Origin: Hydractinia symbiolongicarpus | Taxonomy: Eukaryota; Cnidaria; Hydrozoa; Anthoathecata; Hydractiniidae | DNA length: 64,000 bases | Reading direction: 5' to 3' | Assembly: GCF_029227915.1 (NCBI RefSeq) | Contig: NC_079882.1 | Location: forward strand, 31,922,001 to 31,986,000 | Shown here: positions 13,141 through 26,695 of the stretch, one piece after another | Position numbering within the stretch: position 1 is the stretch's first letter | How the letters are laid out: each line of letters begins with the position of its first letter | Program-made: the position numbers and the translations under genes | The notes under the pieces: model-generated | What the model was told of the DNA's origin: nothing | What the model saw: only the letters and a program-made list of their open reading frames with translations | Databases searched by the model: none

Positions 13141-15281
13141 ATTCAACTACACGGGTCAAGCCCGGGATTTAGGGGAAATCGCTGGTTTTCGTTTGCCGGC
13201 GATTAAACATCTTTCATTAAGCGTCTCATCAAAAATGAAAACATTTTTGAAAACTGCAAGTCTCATGCGTTTTAGTGGTGAAAAAATAATTTAAAAAATC
13301 GGTCGGAAAATGAGTTTACTCCCTTGGTACTTTCTTTGTATACTTTTGACTATACGGGCCGAGTCCGGGATTTACGGGAAATCGCGGGTTTTCGTTTGCC
13401 GGCGATTAAACTTCTTTCATTCAGCGTCCCATCAAAAATAAAAACATTTTTGAAAACTACAAGTCTCATGCGATTTAGTGGTGAAAAAAAAATTTAAAAA
13501 ATCGTTCGGGAAATGAGTTTACTCCCTGGGTACTTTCTTTGTATACATTCGACTACACGGGCCAAGCCCGAGATTTAGGGGAAACGCTGGTTTTCGTTTG
13601 CCGGCGATTAAACCTCTTTCATTAAGCGTCTCATCAAAAATGAAAACATTTCTGAAAACTACAAGTTTCATGCGTTTTAGTGGTGAAAAAATATTTTAAA
13701 AATCGTTCGGGAAATAACTTTACTCCCTGGGTACTTTCTTTGTATACTTTTGATTATACGGGCAGAGTCCGGGTTTTACGGGAAATGGCGGGTTTTCGTT
13801 TGCCGGTGATTAAACTTCTTTTATTCAGCGTCCCATCAAAAATGAAAACATTTTTAAAAACTACAAGTCTCATGCGATTTAGTGGTGAAAAAATAATATA
13901 AAAAATCGTTCGGGAAATGAGTTTACACCCGGGGTACTTTCTTTGTATACTCTTGACTTTACCGGCCGAGTCTGGGATTTACGGGAAATCGCAGGTTTTC
14001 GTTTGCCGGCGTTTAAACTTCTTTTATTCAGCGTCTCATCAAAAATGAAAACAAGTTTGAAGACTTCAAGTCTCATGCGATTTAGTGGTGAAAAAAAAAT
14101 ATGAAAAATCGTTCGGGAAATGAGTTCACTTCCTGGGTACTTTCTCTGTATACATTCGACTACACGGGCCAAGCCCGGGATTTAGGGGAAATCGCTGGTT
14201 TTCGTTTGCCGGCGATTAAACCTCTTTCATTAAGCGTCTCATCAAAAATGAAAACATTTTTGAAAACTACAAGTCTCATGCGTTTTAGTGGTGAAAAAAT
14301 AATTTAAAAAATCGTTCGGAAAATGAGTTTACTCCCTGGGTACTTTTTTTGTATATTTTTGTCTATACGGGCCAAGCCCGGGATTTACGGGAAATGGCGG
14401 GTTTTCGTTTGCCGGCGATTAAACTTCTTTTATTCAGTGTCTCATCAAAAATGAAAACATTTTTGAAAACTACAAGTCTCATGCGTTTTAGTGGTGAAAA
14501 AATAATTTAAAAAATCGTTCGGAAAATGAGTTTACTCCCTGGGTAATTTTTTTTTATATTTTTCACTATACGGGCCAAGCCCGGGATTTACGGGAAATGG
14601 CGGGTTTTCGTTTGCCGGCGATTAAACTTCTTTTATTCAGTGTCTCATCAAAAATGAAAACATTTTTGAAAACTACAAGTCTCATGCGTTTTAGTGGTGA
14701 AAAAAAAATTTAAAAAAACGTTCGGAAAATGAGTTCTTTGTATACATTCGACTACACGGGTCAAGCCCGGGATTTAGGGGAAATCGCTGGTTTTCGTTTG
14801 CCGGCGATTAAACATCTTTCATTAAGCGTCTCATCAGAAATGAAAACATTTTTGAAAACTGCAAGTCTCATGCGTTTTAGTGGTGAAAAAATAATTTAAA
14901 AAATCGTTCGGAAAATGAGTTTACTCCCTGGGTACTTTCTTTGTATACTTTTGACTATGCGGGCCGAGTCCGGGATTTACGGGAAATCGCGGGTTTTCGT
15001 TTGCCGGCGATTAAACTTCTTTCATTCAGCGTCCCATCAAAAATGAAAACATTTCTGAAAACTACAAGTTTCATGCGTTTTAGTGGTGAAAAAATGTTTT
15101 AAAAATCGTTCGGGAAATAACTTTACTCCCTGGGTACTTTCTTTGTATACTTTTGATTATACGGGCAGAGTCCGGGTTTTACGGGAAATGGCGGGTTTTC
15201 GTTTGCCGGCGATTAAACTTCTTTTATTCAGCGTCCCATCAAAAATGAAAACATTTTTGAAAACTACAAGTCTCATGCGAT

Positions 15282-16926
15282 TTAGTGGTGAAAAAATAGT
15301 ATAAAAAATCGTTCGGGAAATGAGTTTACACCCGGGGTACTTTCTTTGTATACTCTTGACTTTGCCGGCCGAGTCTGGGATTTACGGGAAATCGCAGGTT
15401 TTCGTTTGCCGGCGTTTAAACTTCTTTTATTCAGCGTCTCATCAAAAATGAAAACAAGTTTGAAGACTTCAAGTCTCATGCGATTTAGTGGTGAAAAAAA
15501 AATATGAAAAATCGTTCGGGAAATGAATTCACTTCCTGGGTACTTTCTCTGTATACATTCGACTACACGGGCCAAGCCCGGGATTTAGGGGAAATCGCTG
15601 GTTTTCGTTTGCCGGCGATTAAACCTCTTTCATTAAGCGTCTCATCAAAAATGAAAACATTTCTGAAAACTACAAGTTTCATGCGTTTTAGTGGTGAAAA
15701 AATGTTTTAAAAATCGTTCGGGAAATAACTTTACTCCCTGGGTACTTTCTTTGTATACTTTTGATTATACGGGCAGAGTCCGGGTTTTACGGGAAATGGC
15801 GGGTTTTCGTTTGCCAGCGATTAAACTTCTTTTATTCAGCGTCCCATCAAAAATGAAAACATTTTTGAAAACTACAAGTCTCATGCGATTTAGTGGTGAA
15901 AAAATAATATAAAAAATCGTTCGGGAAATGAGTTTACACCCGGGGTACTTTCTTTGTATACTCTTGACTTTACCGGCCGAGTCTGGGATTTACGGGAAAT
16001 CGCAGGTTTTCGTTTGCCGGCGTTTAAACTTCTTTTATTCAGCGTCTCATCAAAAATGAAAACAAGTTTGAAGACTTCAAGTCTCATGCGATTTAGTGGT
16101 GAAAAAAATAATGAAAAATCGTTCGGGAAATGAGTTCACTTCCTGGGTACTTTCTCTGTATACATTCGACTACACGGGCCAAGCCCGGGATTTAGGGGAA
16201 ATCGCTGGTTTTCGTTTGCCGGCGATTAAACCTCTTTCATTAAGCGTCTCATCAAAAATGAAAACATTTTTGAAAACTACAAGTCTCATGCGTTTTAGTG
16301 GTGAAAAAATAATTTAAAAAATCGTTCGGAAAATGAGTTTACTCCCTGGGTACTTTTTTTGTATATTTTTGACTATACGGGCCAAGCCCGGGATTTACGG
16401 GAAATGGCGGGTTTTCGTTTGCCGGCGATTAAACTTCTTTTATTCAGCGTCCCATCAAAAATGAAAACATTTTTGAAAACTACAAGTCTCATGCGATTTA
16501 GTGGTGAAAAAATAATATAAAAAATCGTTCGGGAAATGAGTTTACACCCGGGGTACTTTCTTTGTATACTCTTGACTTTACCGGCCGAGTCTGGGATTTA
16601 CGGGAAATCGCAGGTTTTCGTTTGCCGGCGTTTAAACTTCTTTTATTCAGCGTCTCATCAAAAATGAAAACAAGTTTGAAGACTTCAAGTCTCATGCGAT
16701 CTAGTGGTGAAAAAAAAATATGAAAAATCGTTCGGGAAATGAGTTCACTTCCTGGGTACTTTCTCTGTATACATTCGACTACACGGGCCAAGCCCGGGAT
16801 TTAGGGGAAATCGCTGGTTTTCGTTTGCCGGCGATTAAACCTCTTTCATTAAGCGTCTCATCAAAAATGAAAACATTTTTGAAAACTACAAGTCTCATGC
16901 GTTTTAGTGGTGAAAAAATAATTTAA
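15282..16926. repeat. 608-bp trimer in about three tandem copies
   Basis: A 608-bp period links the units starting at about 15282, 15890 and 16498. Each contains the tcttgact..ccggccgagtctggg monomer, the acaagtttgaagacttc monomer tail, and the gaaatgagttcacttcctgg or close variant. The middle copy has gaaaaaaataatg instead of gaaaaaaaaatatg near 16102, and the third has gcgatctag near 16697. A related trimer recurs near 18741. Confidence 0.8.
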
Positions 16927-17312
16927 AAAATCGTTCGGAAAATGAGTTTACTCCCTGGGTACTTTTTTTGTATATTTTTGACTATACGGGCCAAGCCCGG
17001 GATTTATGGGAAATGGCGGGTTTTCGTTTGCCGGCGATTAAACTTCTTTTATTCAGTGTCTCATCAAAAATGAAAACATTTTTGAAAACTACAAGTCTCA
17101 TGCGTTTTAGTGGTGAAAAAATAATTTAAAAAATCGTTCGGAAAATGAGTTTACTCCCTGGGTACTTTTTTTGTATATTTTTGACTATACGGGCCAAGCC
17201 CGGGATTTACGGGAAATGGCTGGTTTTCGTTTGCCGGCGATTAAACCTCTTTCATTAAGCGTCTCATCAAAAATGAAAACATTTCTGAAAACTACAAGTT
17301 TCATGCGTTTTA

Positions 17313-18763
17313 GTGGTGAAAAAATATTTTAAAAATCGTTCGGGAAATAACTTTACTCCCTGGGTACTTTCTTTGTATACTTTTGATTATACGGGCAGAG
17401 TCCGGGTTTTACGGGAAATGGCGGGTTTTCGTTTGCCGGCGATTAAACTTCTTTTATTCAGCGTCCCATCAAAAATGAAAACATTTTTGAAAACTACAAG
17501 TCTCATGCGTTTTAGTGGTAAAAAAATATTTTAAAAATCGTTCGGGAAATAACTTTACTCCCTGGGTACTTTCTTTGTATACTTTTGATTATACGGGCAG
17601 AGTCCGGGTTTTACGGGAAATGGCGGGTTTTCGTTTGCCGGCGATTAAACTTCTTTTATTCAGCGTCCCATCAAAAATGAAAACATCAAAAATGAAAAAA
17701 TTTCTGAAAACTACAAGTCTCATGCGTTTTAGTGGTGAAAAAATAATTTAAAAAATCGTTCAAGAAATGAGTTTACTCCCTGGGTACTTTCTTTGTATTC
17801 TTTTGACTATACGGGCCAAGCCCGGGGTTTACGGGAAATGGCGGGTTTTCGTTTGCCGGCGATCAAACCACTTTCATTAAGCGTCTCATCAAAAATGAAA
17901 AAATTTCTGAAAACTACAAGTCTCATGCGTTTTAGTGGTGAAAAAATAATTTAAAAAATCGTTCAAGAAATGAGTTTACTCCCTGGGTACTTTCTCTGTA
18001 TACATTCGACTACACGGGCCAAGCCCGGGATTTAGGGGAAATCGCTGGTTTTCGTTTGCCGGCGATTAAACTTCTTTCATTCAGCGTCCCATCAAAAATA
18101 AAAACATTTTTGAAAACTACAAGTCTCATGCGATTTAGTGGTGAAAAAAAAATTTAAAAAATCGTTCGGGAAATGAGTTTACTCCCTGGGTACTTTCTTT
18201 GTATACATTCGACTACACGGGCCAAGCCCGAGATTTAGGGGAAACGCTGGTTTTCGTTTGCCGGCGATTAAACCTCTTTCATTAAGCGTCTCATCAAAAA
18301 TGAAAACATTTCTGAAAACTACAAGTTTCATGCGTTTTAGTGGTGAAAAAATATTTTAAAAATCGTTCGGGAAATAACTTTACTCCCTGGGTACTTTCTT
18401 TGTATACTTTTGATTATACGGGCAGAGTCCGGGTTTTACGGGAAATGGCGGGTTTTCGTTTGCCGGCGATTAAACTTCTTTTATTCAGCGTCCCATCAAA
18501 AATGAAAACATTTTTGAAAACTACAAGTCTCATGCGTTTTAGTGGTGAAAAAATATTTTAAAAATCGTTCGGGAAATAACTTTACTCCCTGGGTACTTTC
18601 TTTGTATACTTTTGATTATACGGGCAGAGTCCGGGTTTTACGGGAAATGGCGGGTTTTCGTTTGCCGGCGATTAAACTTCTTTTATTCAGCGTCCCATCA
18701 AAAATGAAAACATTTTTGAAAACTACAAGTCTCATGCGATTTAGTGGTGAAAAAAAAATTTAA
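17313..18763. repeat. Adjacent identical monomers (202-bp doublets)
   Basis: Two neighbouring units starting at 17313 and 17515, and again at 18340 and 18542, are nearly identical (offset 202 bp). They share gaaaaaatattttaaaaatc, gaaataactttac, tttgattatacgggcagag and gggttttacggg. This is the smallest scale of amplification in the window, duplication of a single monomer, in contrast to the block duplications elsewhere. Confidence 0.8.
17669..17698. repeat. 15-bp perfect tandem duplication inside a monomer
   Basis: The 15-mer catcaaaaatgaaaa occurs twice back to back (17669-17683 and 17684-17698). The left flank belongs to the gcgtccc / gaaaacat class and the right flank to the gaaaaaatttctg class. 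The extra 15 bp therefore marks an out-of-register join between two monomer types, sharing only short homology (cat) at the joint. Confidence 0.9.
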
Positions 18764-19393
18764 AAAATCGTTCGGGAAATGAGTTTACACCCGGGGTACT
18801 TTCTTTGTATACTCTTGACTTTACCGGCCGAGTCTGGGATTTACGGGAAATCGCAGGTTTTCGTTTGCCGGCGTTTAAACTTCTTTTATTCAGCGTCTCA
18901 TCAAAAATGAAAACAAGTTTGAAGACTTCAAGTCTTATGCGATTTAGTGGTGAAAAAAAAATATGAAAAATCGTTCGGGAAATGAGTTCACTTCCTGGGT
19001 ACTTTCTCTGTATACATTCGACTACACGGGCCAAGCCCGGGATTTAGGGGAAATCGCTGGTTTTCGTTTGCCGGCGATTAAACCTCTTTCATTAAGCGTC
19101 TCATCAAAAATGAAAACATTTTTGAAAACTACAAGTCTCATGCGTTTTAGTGGTGAAAAAATAATTTAAAAAATCGTTCGGAAAATGAGTTTACTCCCTG
19201 GGTACTTTTTTTGTATATTTTTGACTATACGGGCCAAGCCCGGGATTTACGGGAAATGGCGGGTTTTCGTTTGCCGGCGATTAAACTTCTTTTATTCAGT
19301 GTCTCATCAAAAATGAAAACATTTTTGAAAACTACAAGTCTCATGCGATTTAGTGGTGAAAAAAAAATATAAAAAATCGTTCGGGAAATGAGT

Positions 19394-22300
19394 TTACTCC
19401 CTGGGTACTTTCTTTGTATACTTTTGACTATAGGGGCCGAGTCCGGGGTTTACGGGAAATGGCGTTCGTTTGCCGGCGATTAAACTTCTTTTATTCAGTG
19501 TGTCATCAAAAATACAAACATTTTTGAAAACTACAAGTCTCGTGCGTTTTAATGGTGAAAAGATAATTTGAAAAATCGTTTTGGAAATGAGTTTACTCAC
19601 AGGGTACTTTCTTTGTATACATTCGACTATACGGGCCAAGCCCGGGATTTACGGGAAATCGCGGGTTTTCGTTTGCCGGCGATTAAACCACTTTCATTAA
19701 GCGTCTCATCAAAAATGAAAATATTTCTGAAAACTACAAGTCTCATGCGTTTTAGTGGTGAAAAAATAATTTAAAAAATCGTTCAAGAAATGAGTTTACT
19801 CCCTGGGTACTTTCTTTGTATTCTTTTGACTATACGGGCCAAGCCCGGGGTTTACGGGAAATGGCGGGTTTTCGTTTGCCGGCGATCAAACCACTTTCAT
19901 TAAGCGTCTCATCAAAAATGAAAAAATTTCTGAAAACTACAAGTCTCATGCGTTTTAGTGGTGAAAAAATAATTTAAAAAATCGTTCAAGAAATGAGTTT
20001 ACTCCCTGGGTACTTTCTTTGTATTCTTTTGACTATACGGGCCGAGTCCGGGATTTACGGGAAATGGCGGGTTTTTGTTTGCCGGCAATTAAACTTCTTT
20101 TATTCAGCGCTCATCAAAAATGAAAACATTTTTAAAAACTACAAGTCTCATGGGCTTTAGTGGTGAAAAAAAAAAAAAAAAATCGTTCGGGAAATGAGTT
20201 TACTCCCTGGGTACTTTCTTTGTATACATTCGACTACACAGGCCGAGTCCGGGATTTACGGGAAATCGCGGGTTTTCGTTTGCCGGCGATTAAACTTCTT
20301 TTATTCAGCGTCCCATCAAAAATGAAAACATTTTTGAAAACTACAAGTCTCATGCGTTTTAGTGGTGAAAAAAAAAATTAAAAAATCGTTCGGAAAATGA
20401 GTTCTTTGTATACATTCGACTACACGGGTCAACCCCGGATTTAGGGGAAATCGCTGGTTTTCGTTTGCCGGCGATTAAACATCTTTCATTAAGCGTCTCA
20501 TCAAAAATGAAAACATTTTTGAAAACTGCAAGTCTCATGCGTTTTAGTGGTGAAAAAATAATTTAAAAAATCGTTCGGAAAATGAGTTTACTCCCTGGGT
20601 ACTTTCTTTGTATACTTTTGACTATACGGGCCGAGTCCGGGATTTACGGGAAATCGCGGGTTTTCGTTTGCCGGCGATTAAACTTCTTTTATTCAGCGTC
20701 CTATCAAAAATAAAAACATTTTTGAAAACTACAAGTCTCATGCGATTTAGTGGTGAAAAAAAAATTTAAAAAATCGTTCGGGAAATGAGTTTACTCCCTG
20801 GGTACTTTCTTTGTATACATTCGACTACACGGGCCAAGCCCGAGATTTAGGGGAAACGCTGGTTTTCGTTTGCCGGCGATTAAACTTCTTTTTTTCAGCG
20901 TCCCATCAAAAATAAAAACATTTTTGAAAACTACAAGTCTCATGCCATTTAGTGGTGAAAAAAAAATTTAAAAAATCGTTCGGGAAATGAGTTTACTCCC
21001 TGGGTACTTTCTTTGTATACATTCGACTATACGGGCCGAGACCGGGATTTACGGGAAATCGCGGGTTTTCGATTGCCGGCGATTAAACTTCTTTTTCTCA
21101 GCTTCCCATCAAAAATAAAAACATTTTTGAAAACTACAAGTCTCATGCCATTTAGTGGGGAAAAGATAATATAAAAAATCGTTCGGGAAATGAGTTTACT
21201 CCCTGGGTACTTTCTTTGTATACTTTTGACTACACGGGCCAAGCCCGGGATTTAGGGGAAATCGCTGGTTTTCGTTTGCCGGCGATTGAACCTCTTTCAT
21301 TAAGCGTCTCATCAAAAATGAAAATATTTCTGAAAACTACAAGTCTCATGCGTTTTAGTGGTGAAAAAATAATTTAAAAAATCGTTCGGAAAATGAGTTT
21401 ACTCCCTGGGTACTTTTTTTGTATACTTTTGACTATACGGGCCGAGACCGGGATTTACGGGAAATCGCGGGTTTTCGTTTGCCGGCGATTAAACTTCTTT
21501 TTTTCAGCGTCCCATCAAAAATAAAAACATTTTTGAAAACTACAAGTCTCATGCCATTTAGTGGGGAAAAGATAATATAAAAAATCGTTCGGGAAATGAG
21601 TTTACTCCCTGGGTACTTTCTTTGTATACTTTTGACTATAAGGGCCAAGCCCGGGATTTACGGGAAATGGCGGGTTTTCGTTTGTCGGCAATTAAACTTC
21701 TTTTATTCAGTGTCTCATCAAAAATAAAAACATTTTTAAAAACTACAAGTCTCATGGGCTTTAGTGGTGAAATAATAATTTAAAAAATCGTTCGGAAAAT
21801 GAGTTTACTCGCCTGGGTACTTTCTTTGTATACATTCGACTATACGGGCCGAGACCGGGATTTACGGGAAATCGCGGGTTTTCGATTGCCGGCGATTAAA
21901 CTTCTTTTTCTCAGCTTCCCATCAAAAATAAAAACATTTTTGAAAACTACAAGTCTCATGCCATTTAGTGGGGAAAAGATAATATAAAAAATCGTTCGGG
22001 AAATGAGTTTACTCCCTGGGTACTTTCTTTGTATACTTTTGACTATAAGGGCCAAGCCCGGGATTTACGGGAAATGGCGGGTTTTCGTTTGTCGGCGATT
22101 AAACTTCTTTTATTCAGCGTCTCATCAAAAATGAAAACAAGTTTGAAGACTTCAAGTCTCATGCGATTTAGTGGTGAAAAAAAAATATGAAAAATCGTTC
22201 AGGAAATGAGTTCACTCCCTGGGTACTTTCTCTGTATACATTCGACTACACGGGCCAAGCCCGGGATTTAGGGGAAATCGCTGGTTTTCGTTTGCCGGCG

Positions 22301-23000
22301 ATTGAACCTCTTTCATTAAGCGTCTCATCAAAAATGAAAACATTTTTGAAAACTACAAGTCTCATGCGTTTTAGTGGTGAAAAAATAATTTAAAAAATCG
22401 TTCGGAAAATGAGTTTACTCCCTGGGTACTTTTTTTGTATATTTTTGACTATACGGGCAAAGCCCGGGATTTACGGGAAATGGCGGGTTTTCGTTTGCCG
22501 GCGATTAAACTTCTTTTATTCAGTGTCTCATCAAAAATGAAAACATTTTTGAAAACTACAACTCTCATGCGATTTAGTGGTGAAAAAAAAATATAAAAAA
22601 TCGTTCGGGAAATGAGTTTACTCCCTGGGTACTTTCTTTGTATACTTTTGACTATAGGGGCCGAGTCCGGGGTTTACGGGAAATGGCGGTCGTTTGCCGG
22701 CGATTAAACTTCTTTTATTCAGTGTGTCATCAAAATTACAAACATTTTTGAAAACTACAAGTCTCGTGCGTTTTAGTGGTGAAAAGATAATTTGAAAAAT
22801 CGTTTTGGAAATGAGTTTACTCACAGGGTACTTTCTTTGTATACATTCGACTATACGGGCCAAGCCCGGGATTTACGGGAAATCGCGGGTTTTGGTTTGC
22901 CGGCGATTAAACCACTTTCATTAAGCGTCTCATCAAAAATGAAAATATTTCTGAAAACTACAAGTCTCATGCGTTTTAGTGGTGAAAAAATAATTTAAAA
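19394..23000. repeat. Mosaic segment; dimer block repeated at 3,224-bp offset
   Basis: The block at 19394-19774 (4-bp-deleted ggcg[g/t]tcgtttg, gtgtgtcatc, gttttggaaatgag) recurs at 22618-22998. Between them are an A17 run unit, a 17-bp-deletion unit and units of a gaccggg / atgccattta / gtggggaaaag class. That class recurs at 21027 and 21840 (offset 813), and at 21433 and 23054 (offset 1,621). I see no gene, RNA or mobile element in this stretch. Confidence 0.75.
20166..20182 (+). repeat. A17 homopolymer run
   Basis: Seventeen consecutive A replace the usual aaaaataatttaaaaaa segment of the monomer. About 220 bp downstream lies the 17-bp-deletion unit (junction 20403/20404), the same linkage seen near 24.2 and 28.7 kb. 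Confidence 0.9.
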
Positions 23001-23459
23001 AATCGTTCGGAAAATGAGTTTACTCCCTGGGTACTTTTTTTGTATACTTTTGACTATACGGGCCGAGACCGGGATTTACGGGAAATCGCGGGTTTTCGTT
23101 TGCCGGCGATTAAACTTCTTTTTTTCAGCGTCCCATCAAAAATAAAAACATTTTTGAAAACTACAAGTCTCATGCCATTTAGTGGGGAAAAGATATTATA
23201 AAAAATCGTTCGGGAAATGAGTTTACTCCCTGGGTACTTTCTTTGTATACTTTTGACTATAAGGGCCAAGCCCGGGATTTACGGGAAATGGCGGGTTTTC
23301 GTTTGTCGGCAATTAAACTTCTTTTATTCAGTGTCTCATCAAAAATAAAAACATTTTTAAAAACTACAAGTCTCATGGGCTTTAGTGGTGAAATAATAAT
23401 TTAAAAAATCGTTCGGAAAATGAGTTTACTCGCCTGGGTACTTTCTTTGTATACATTCG

Positions 23460-26400
23460 ACTATACGGGCCAAGCCCGGGATTTACGGGAAATCGCAGGT
23501 TTTCGTTTGCCGGCGATTAAACAACTTTCATCAAGCGTCTCATCAAAAATGAAAAGATTTCTGAAAACTACAAGTCTCATGCGTTTTAGTGGTGAACAAA
23601 TAATTTAAAAAATCGTCCGGGAAATGAGTTTACTCCCTGGGTACTTTCTTTGTATACTTTTGACTATACGGGCCGAGTCCGGGATTTACGGGAAGTCGCG
23701 GGTTTTCGTTTGCCGGCGATTAAACTTCTTTTATTCAGCGTCTCATCAAAAATGAAAACATTCTTAAAAACTACAAGTTTCATGGGCTTTAGTGGTGAAA
23801 TAATAATTTAAAAAATCGTTCGGGAAATGAGTTTACACCCCGGGTACTTTCTTTGTATACTTTTGACTATACGGGCCAAGCCCGGGGTTTACGGGAAATG
23901 GCGGGTTTTCGTTTGCCGGCGATCAAACCACTTTCATTAAGCGTCTCATCAAAAATGAAAAAATTTCTGAAAACTACAAGTCTCATGCGTTTTAGTGGTG
24001 AAAAAATAATTTAAAAAATCGTTCAAGAAATGAGTTTACTCCCTGGGTACTTTCTTTGTATTCTTTTGACTATACGGGCTGAGTCCGGGATTTACGGGAA
24101 ATCGCGGGTTTTTGTTTGCCGGCAATTAAACTTCTTTTATTCAGCGCTCATCAAAAATGAAAACATTTTTAAAAACTACAAGTGTCATGGGCTTTAGTGG
24201 TGAAAAAAAAAAAAAAAAAATCGTTCGGGAAATGAGTTTACTCCCTGGGTACTTTCTTTGTATACATTCGACTATACGGCCGAGTCCGGGATTTACGGGA
24301 AATCGCGGGTTTTTGTTTGCCGGCAATTAAACTTCTTTTATTCAGCGCTCATCAAAAATGAAAACATTTTTGAAAACTACAAGTCTCATGCGTTTTAGTG
24401 GTGAAAAAAAAATTTAAAAAATCGTTCGGAAAATGAGTTCTTTGTATACATTCGACTACACGGGTCAAGCCCGGGATTTAAGGGAAATCGCTGGTTTTCG
24501 TTTGCCGGCGATTAAACATCTTTCATTAATCGTCTCATCAAAAATGAAAACATTTTTGAAAACTGCAAGTCTCATGCGTTTTAGTGGTGAAAAAATAATT
24601 TAAAAAATCGTTCGGAAAATGAGTTTACTCCCTGGGTACTTTCTTTGTATACTTTTGACTATACGGGCCGAGTCCGGGATTTACGGGAAATCGCGGGTTT
24701 TCGTTTGCCGGCGATTAAACTTCTTTTATTCAGCGTCCCATCAAAAATAAAAACATTTTTGAAAACTACAAGTCTCATGCGTTTTAGTGGTGAAAAAATA
24801 ATATAAAAAATCGTTCAGGAAATGAGTTTACCCCCTGGGTACTTTCTTTGTATACTTTTGACTATACGGGCCAAGCCCGGGATTTACGGGAAATCGCGGG
24901 TTTTCGTTTGCCGGCGATTAATCCACTTTCATTAAGCGTCTCATCAAAAATGAAAACATTTCGGAAAAGTACAAGTCTCATGCGTTTTAGTGGTGAAAAC
25001 ATAATATAAAAAATCGTTCGGGAAATGAGTTTACTCACAGGGTACTTTCTTTGTATACATTCGACTACACGGGCCAAGCCCGGGATTTAGGGGAAATCGC
25101 TGGTTTTCGTTTGCCGGCGATTATACCTCTTTCATTAAGCGTCTCATCAAAAATGAAAACATTTTTGAAAACTACAAGTCTCATGCGTTTTAGTGGTGAA
25201 AAAATAATTTAAAAATTCGTTCGGAAAATGAGTTTACTCCCTGGATAATTTTTTTGTATACTTTTGACTATACGGGCCGAGTCCGGGGTTTACGGGAAAT
25301 CGCGGGTTTTCGTTTGCCGGCGATTAAACTTCTTTTATTCAGCGTCCCATCAAAAATGAAAACATTTTTGAAAACTACAAGTCTTATGCGTTTTAGTGGT
25401 GAAAACATAATATAAAAAATCGTTCGGGAAATGAGTTTACTCACAGGGTACTTTCTTTGTATACATTCGACTATACGGGCCAAGCCCGGGATTTACGGGA
25501 AATCTCGGGTTTTCGTTTGCCGGCGATTAAACCTCTTTCATTAAGCGTCTCATCAAAAATGAAAACATTTTTAAAAACTACAAGTCTCATGCGTTTTAGT
25601 GGTATAAAAAAAATTTAAAAAATCGTTCGGGAAATGAGTTTACTCCCTGGGTACTTTCTTTGTATACATTCGACTACACGGGTCAAGCCCGGGATTTAGG
25701 GGAAATCGCTGGTTTTCGTTTGCCGGCGATTAAACATCTTTCATTAGGCGTCTCATCAAAAATGAAAACATTTTTGAAAACTGCAAGTCTCATGCGTTTT
25801 AGTGGTGAAAAAATAATTTAAAAAATCGTTCGGAAAATGAGTTTACTCCCTGGGTACTTTCTTTGTATACCTTTGACTATACGGGCCGAGTCCGGGATTT
25901 ACGGGAAATCGCGGGTTTTCGTTTGCCGGCGATTAAACTTCTTTTATTCAGCGTCCCATCAAAAATGAAAACATTTTTGAAAACTACAAGTCTCATGCGT
26001 TTTAGTGGTGAAAAAAAAATTTAAAAAATCGTTCGGGAAATGAGTTTACTCCCTGGGTACTTTCTTTGTATACATTCGACTACACGGGTCAAGCCCGGGA
26101 TTTAGGGAAAATCGCTGGTTTTCGTTTGCCGGCGATTAAACATCTTTCATTAAGCGTCTCATCAAAAATGAAAACATTTTTGAAAACTGCAAGTCTCATG
26201 CGTTTTAGTGGTGAAAAAATAATTTAAAAAATCGTTCGGAAAATGAGTTTACTCCCTGGGTACTTTCTTTGTATACCTTTGACTATACGGGCCGAGTCCG
26301 GGATTTACGGGAAATCGCGGGTTTTCGTTTGCCGGCGATTAAACTTCTTTTATTCAGCGTCCCATCAAAAATGAAAACATTTTTGAAAACTACAAGTCTC

Positions 26401-26695
26401 ATGCGTTTTAGTGGTGAAAAAATAATATAAAAATCGTTCAGGAAATGAGTTTACTCCCTGGGTACTTTCTTTGTATAGTTTTGACTATACGGGCCAAGCC
26501 CGGGATTTACGGGAAATCGCGGGTTTTCGTTTGCCGGCGATTAAACCACTTTCATTAAGCGTCTCATCAAAAATGAAAAGATTTCTGAAAACTACAAGTC
26601 TCATGCGTTTTAGTGGTGAACAAATAATTTAAAAAATCGTTCGGGAAATGAGTTTACACGCCGGGTACTTTCTTTGTATACTTTTGACTATACGG
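23460..26695. repeat. Left arm of a 4,445-bp-offset duplication
   Basis: About 3.2 kb matches 27905-31140 with a constant offset of 4,445 bp (22 monomers with deletions). Linked markers are ggaagtcgcggg, ggctgagtcc, the A-run unit, the 17-bp-deletion unit, gattaatccactttc, catttcggaaaag and the rare gtatagttttgac (26473 and 30918). Homology stops at about 26695, where gggatttacgggaaatcgc faces ggggtttacgggaaatgac. Differences include gggccaag versus gggtcaag near 24868/29313 and gggtactttctttgt versus ctttctttttat near 25050/29495. Confidence 0.85.
24203..24220 (+). repeat. A18 homopolymer run
   Basis: Eighteen consecutive A, the longest run in the window, lie in a gcgctca / gtgtcatgggc unit. 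The duplicate of this unit at about 28647 reads A4-T-A7-T-A5, so the run has been interrupted in one copy, or purified in the other, since the 4,445-bp duplication. Confidence 0.9.

Larger units (their letters stand above)
12229..15200. repeat. Mosaic satellite segment with A-run and 17-bp-deletion monomers
   Basis: Markers at about 13131-13430 recur at 14736-15040 (offset about 1,605), while those at 13680-14307 recur at 15083-15710 (offset 1,403). The difference is about one monomer: the ccgagatttagggg unit at about 13550-13650 is missing from the second copy. So a seven-to-eight-monomer block was copied and one unit then removed or replaced. No gene or other element is visible. Confidence 0.7.
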
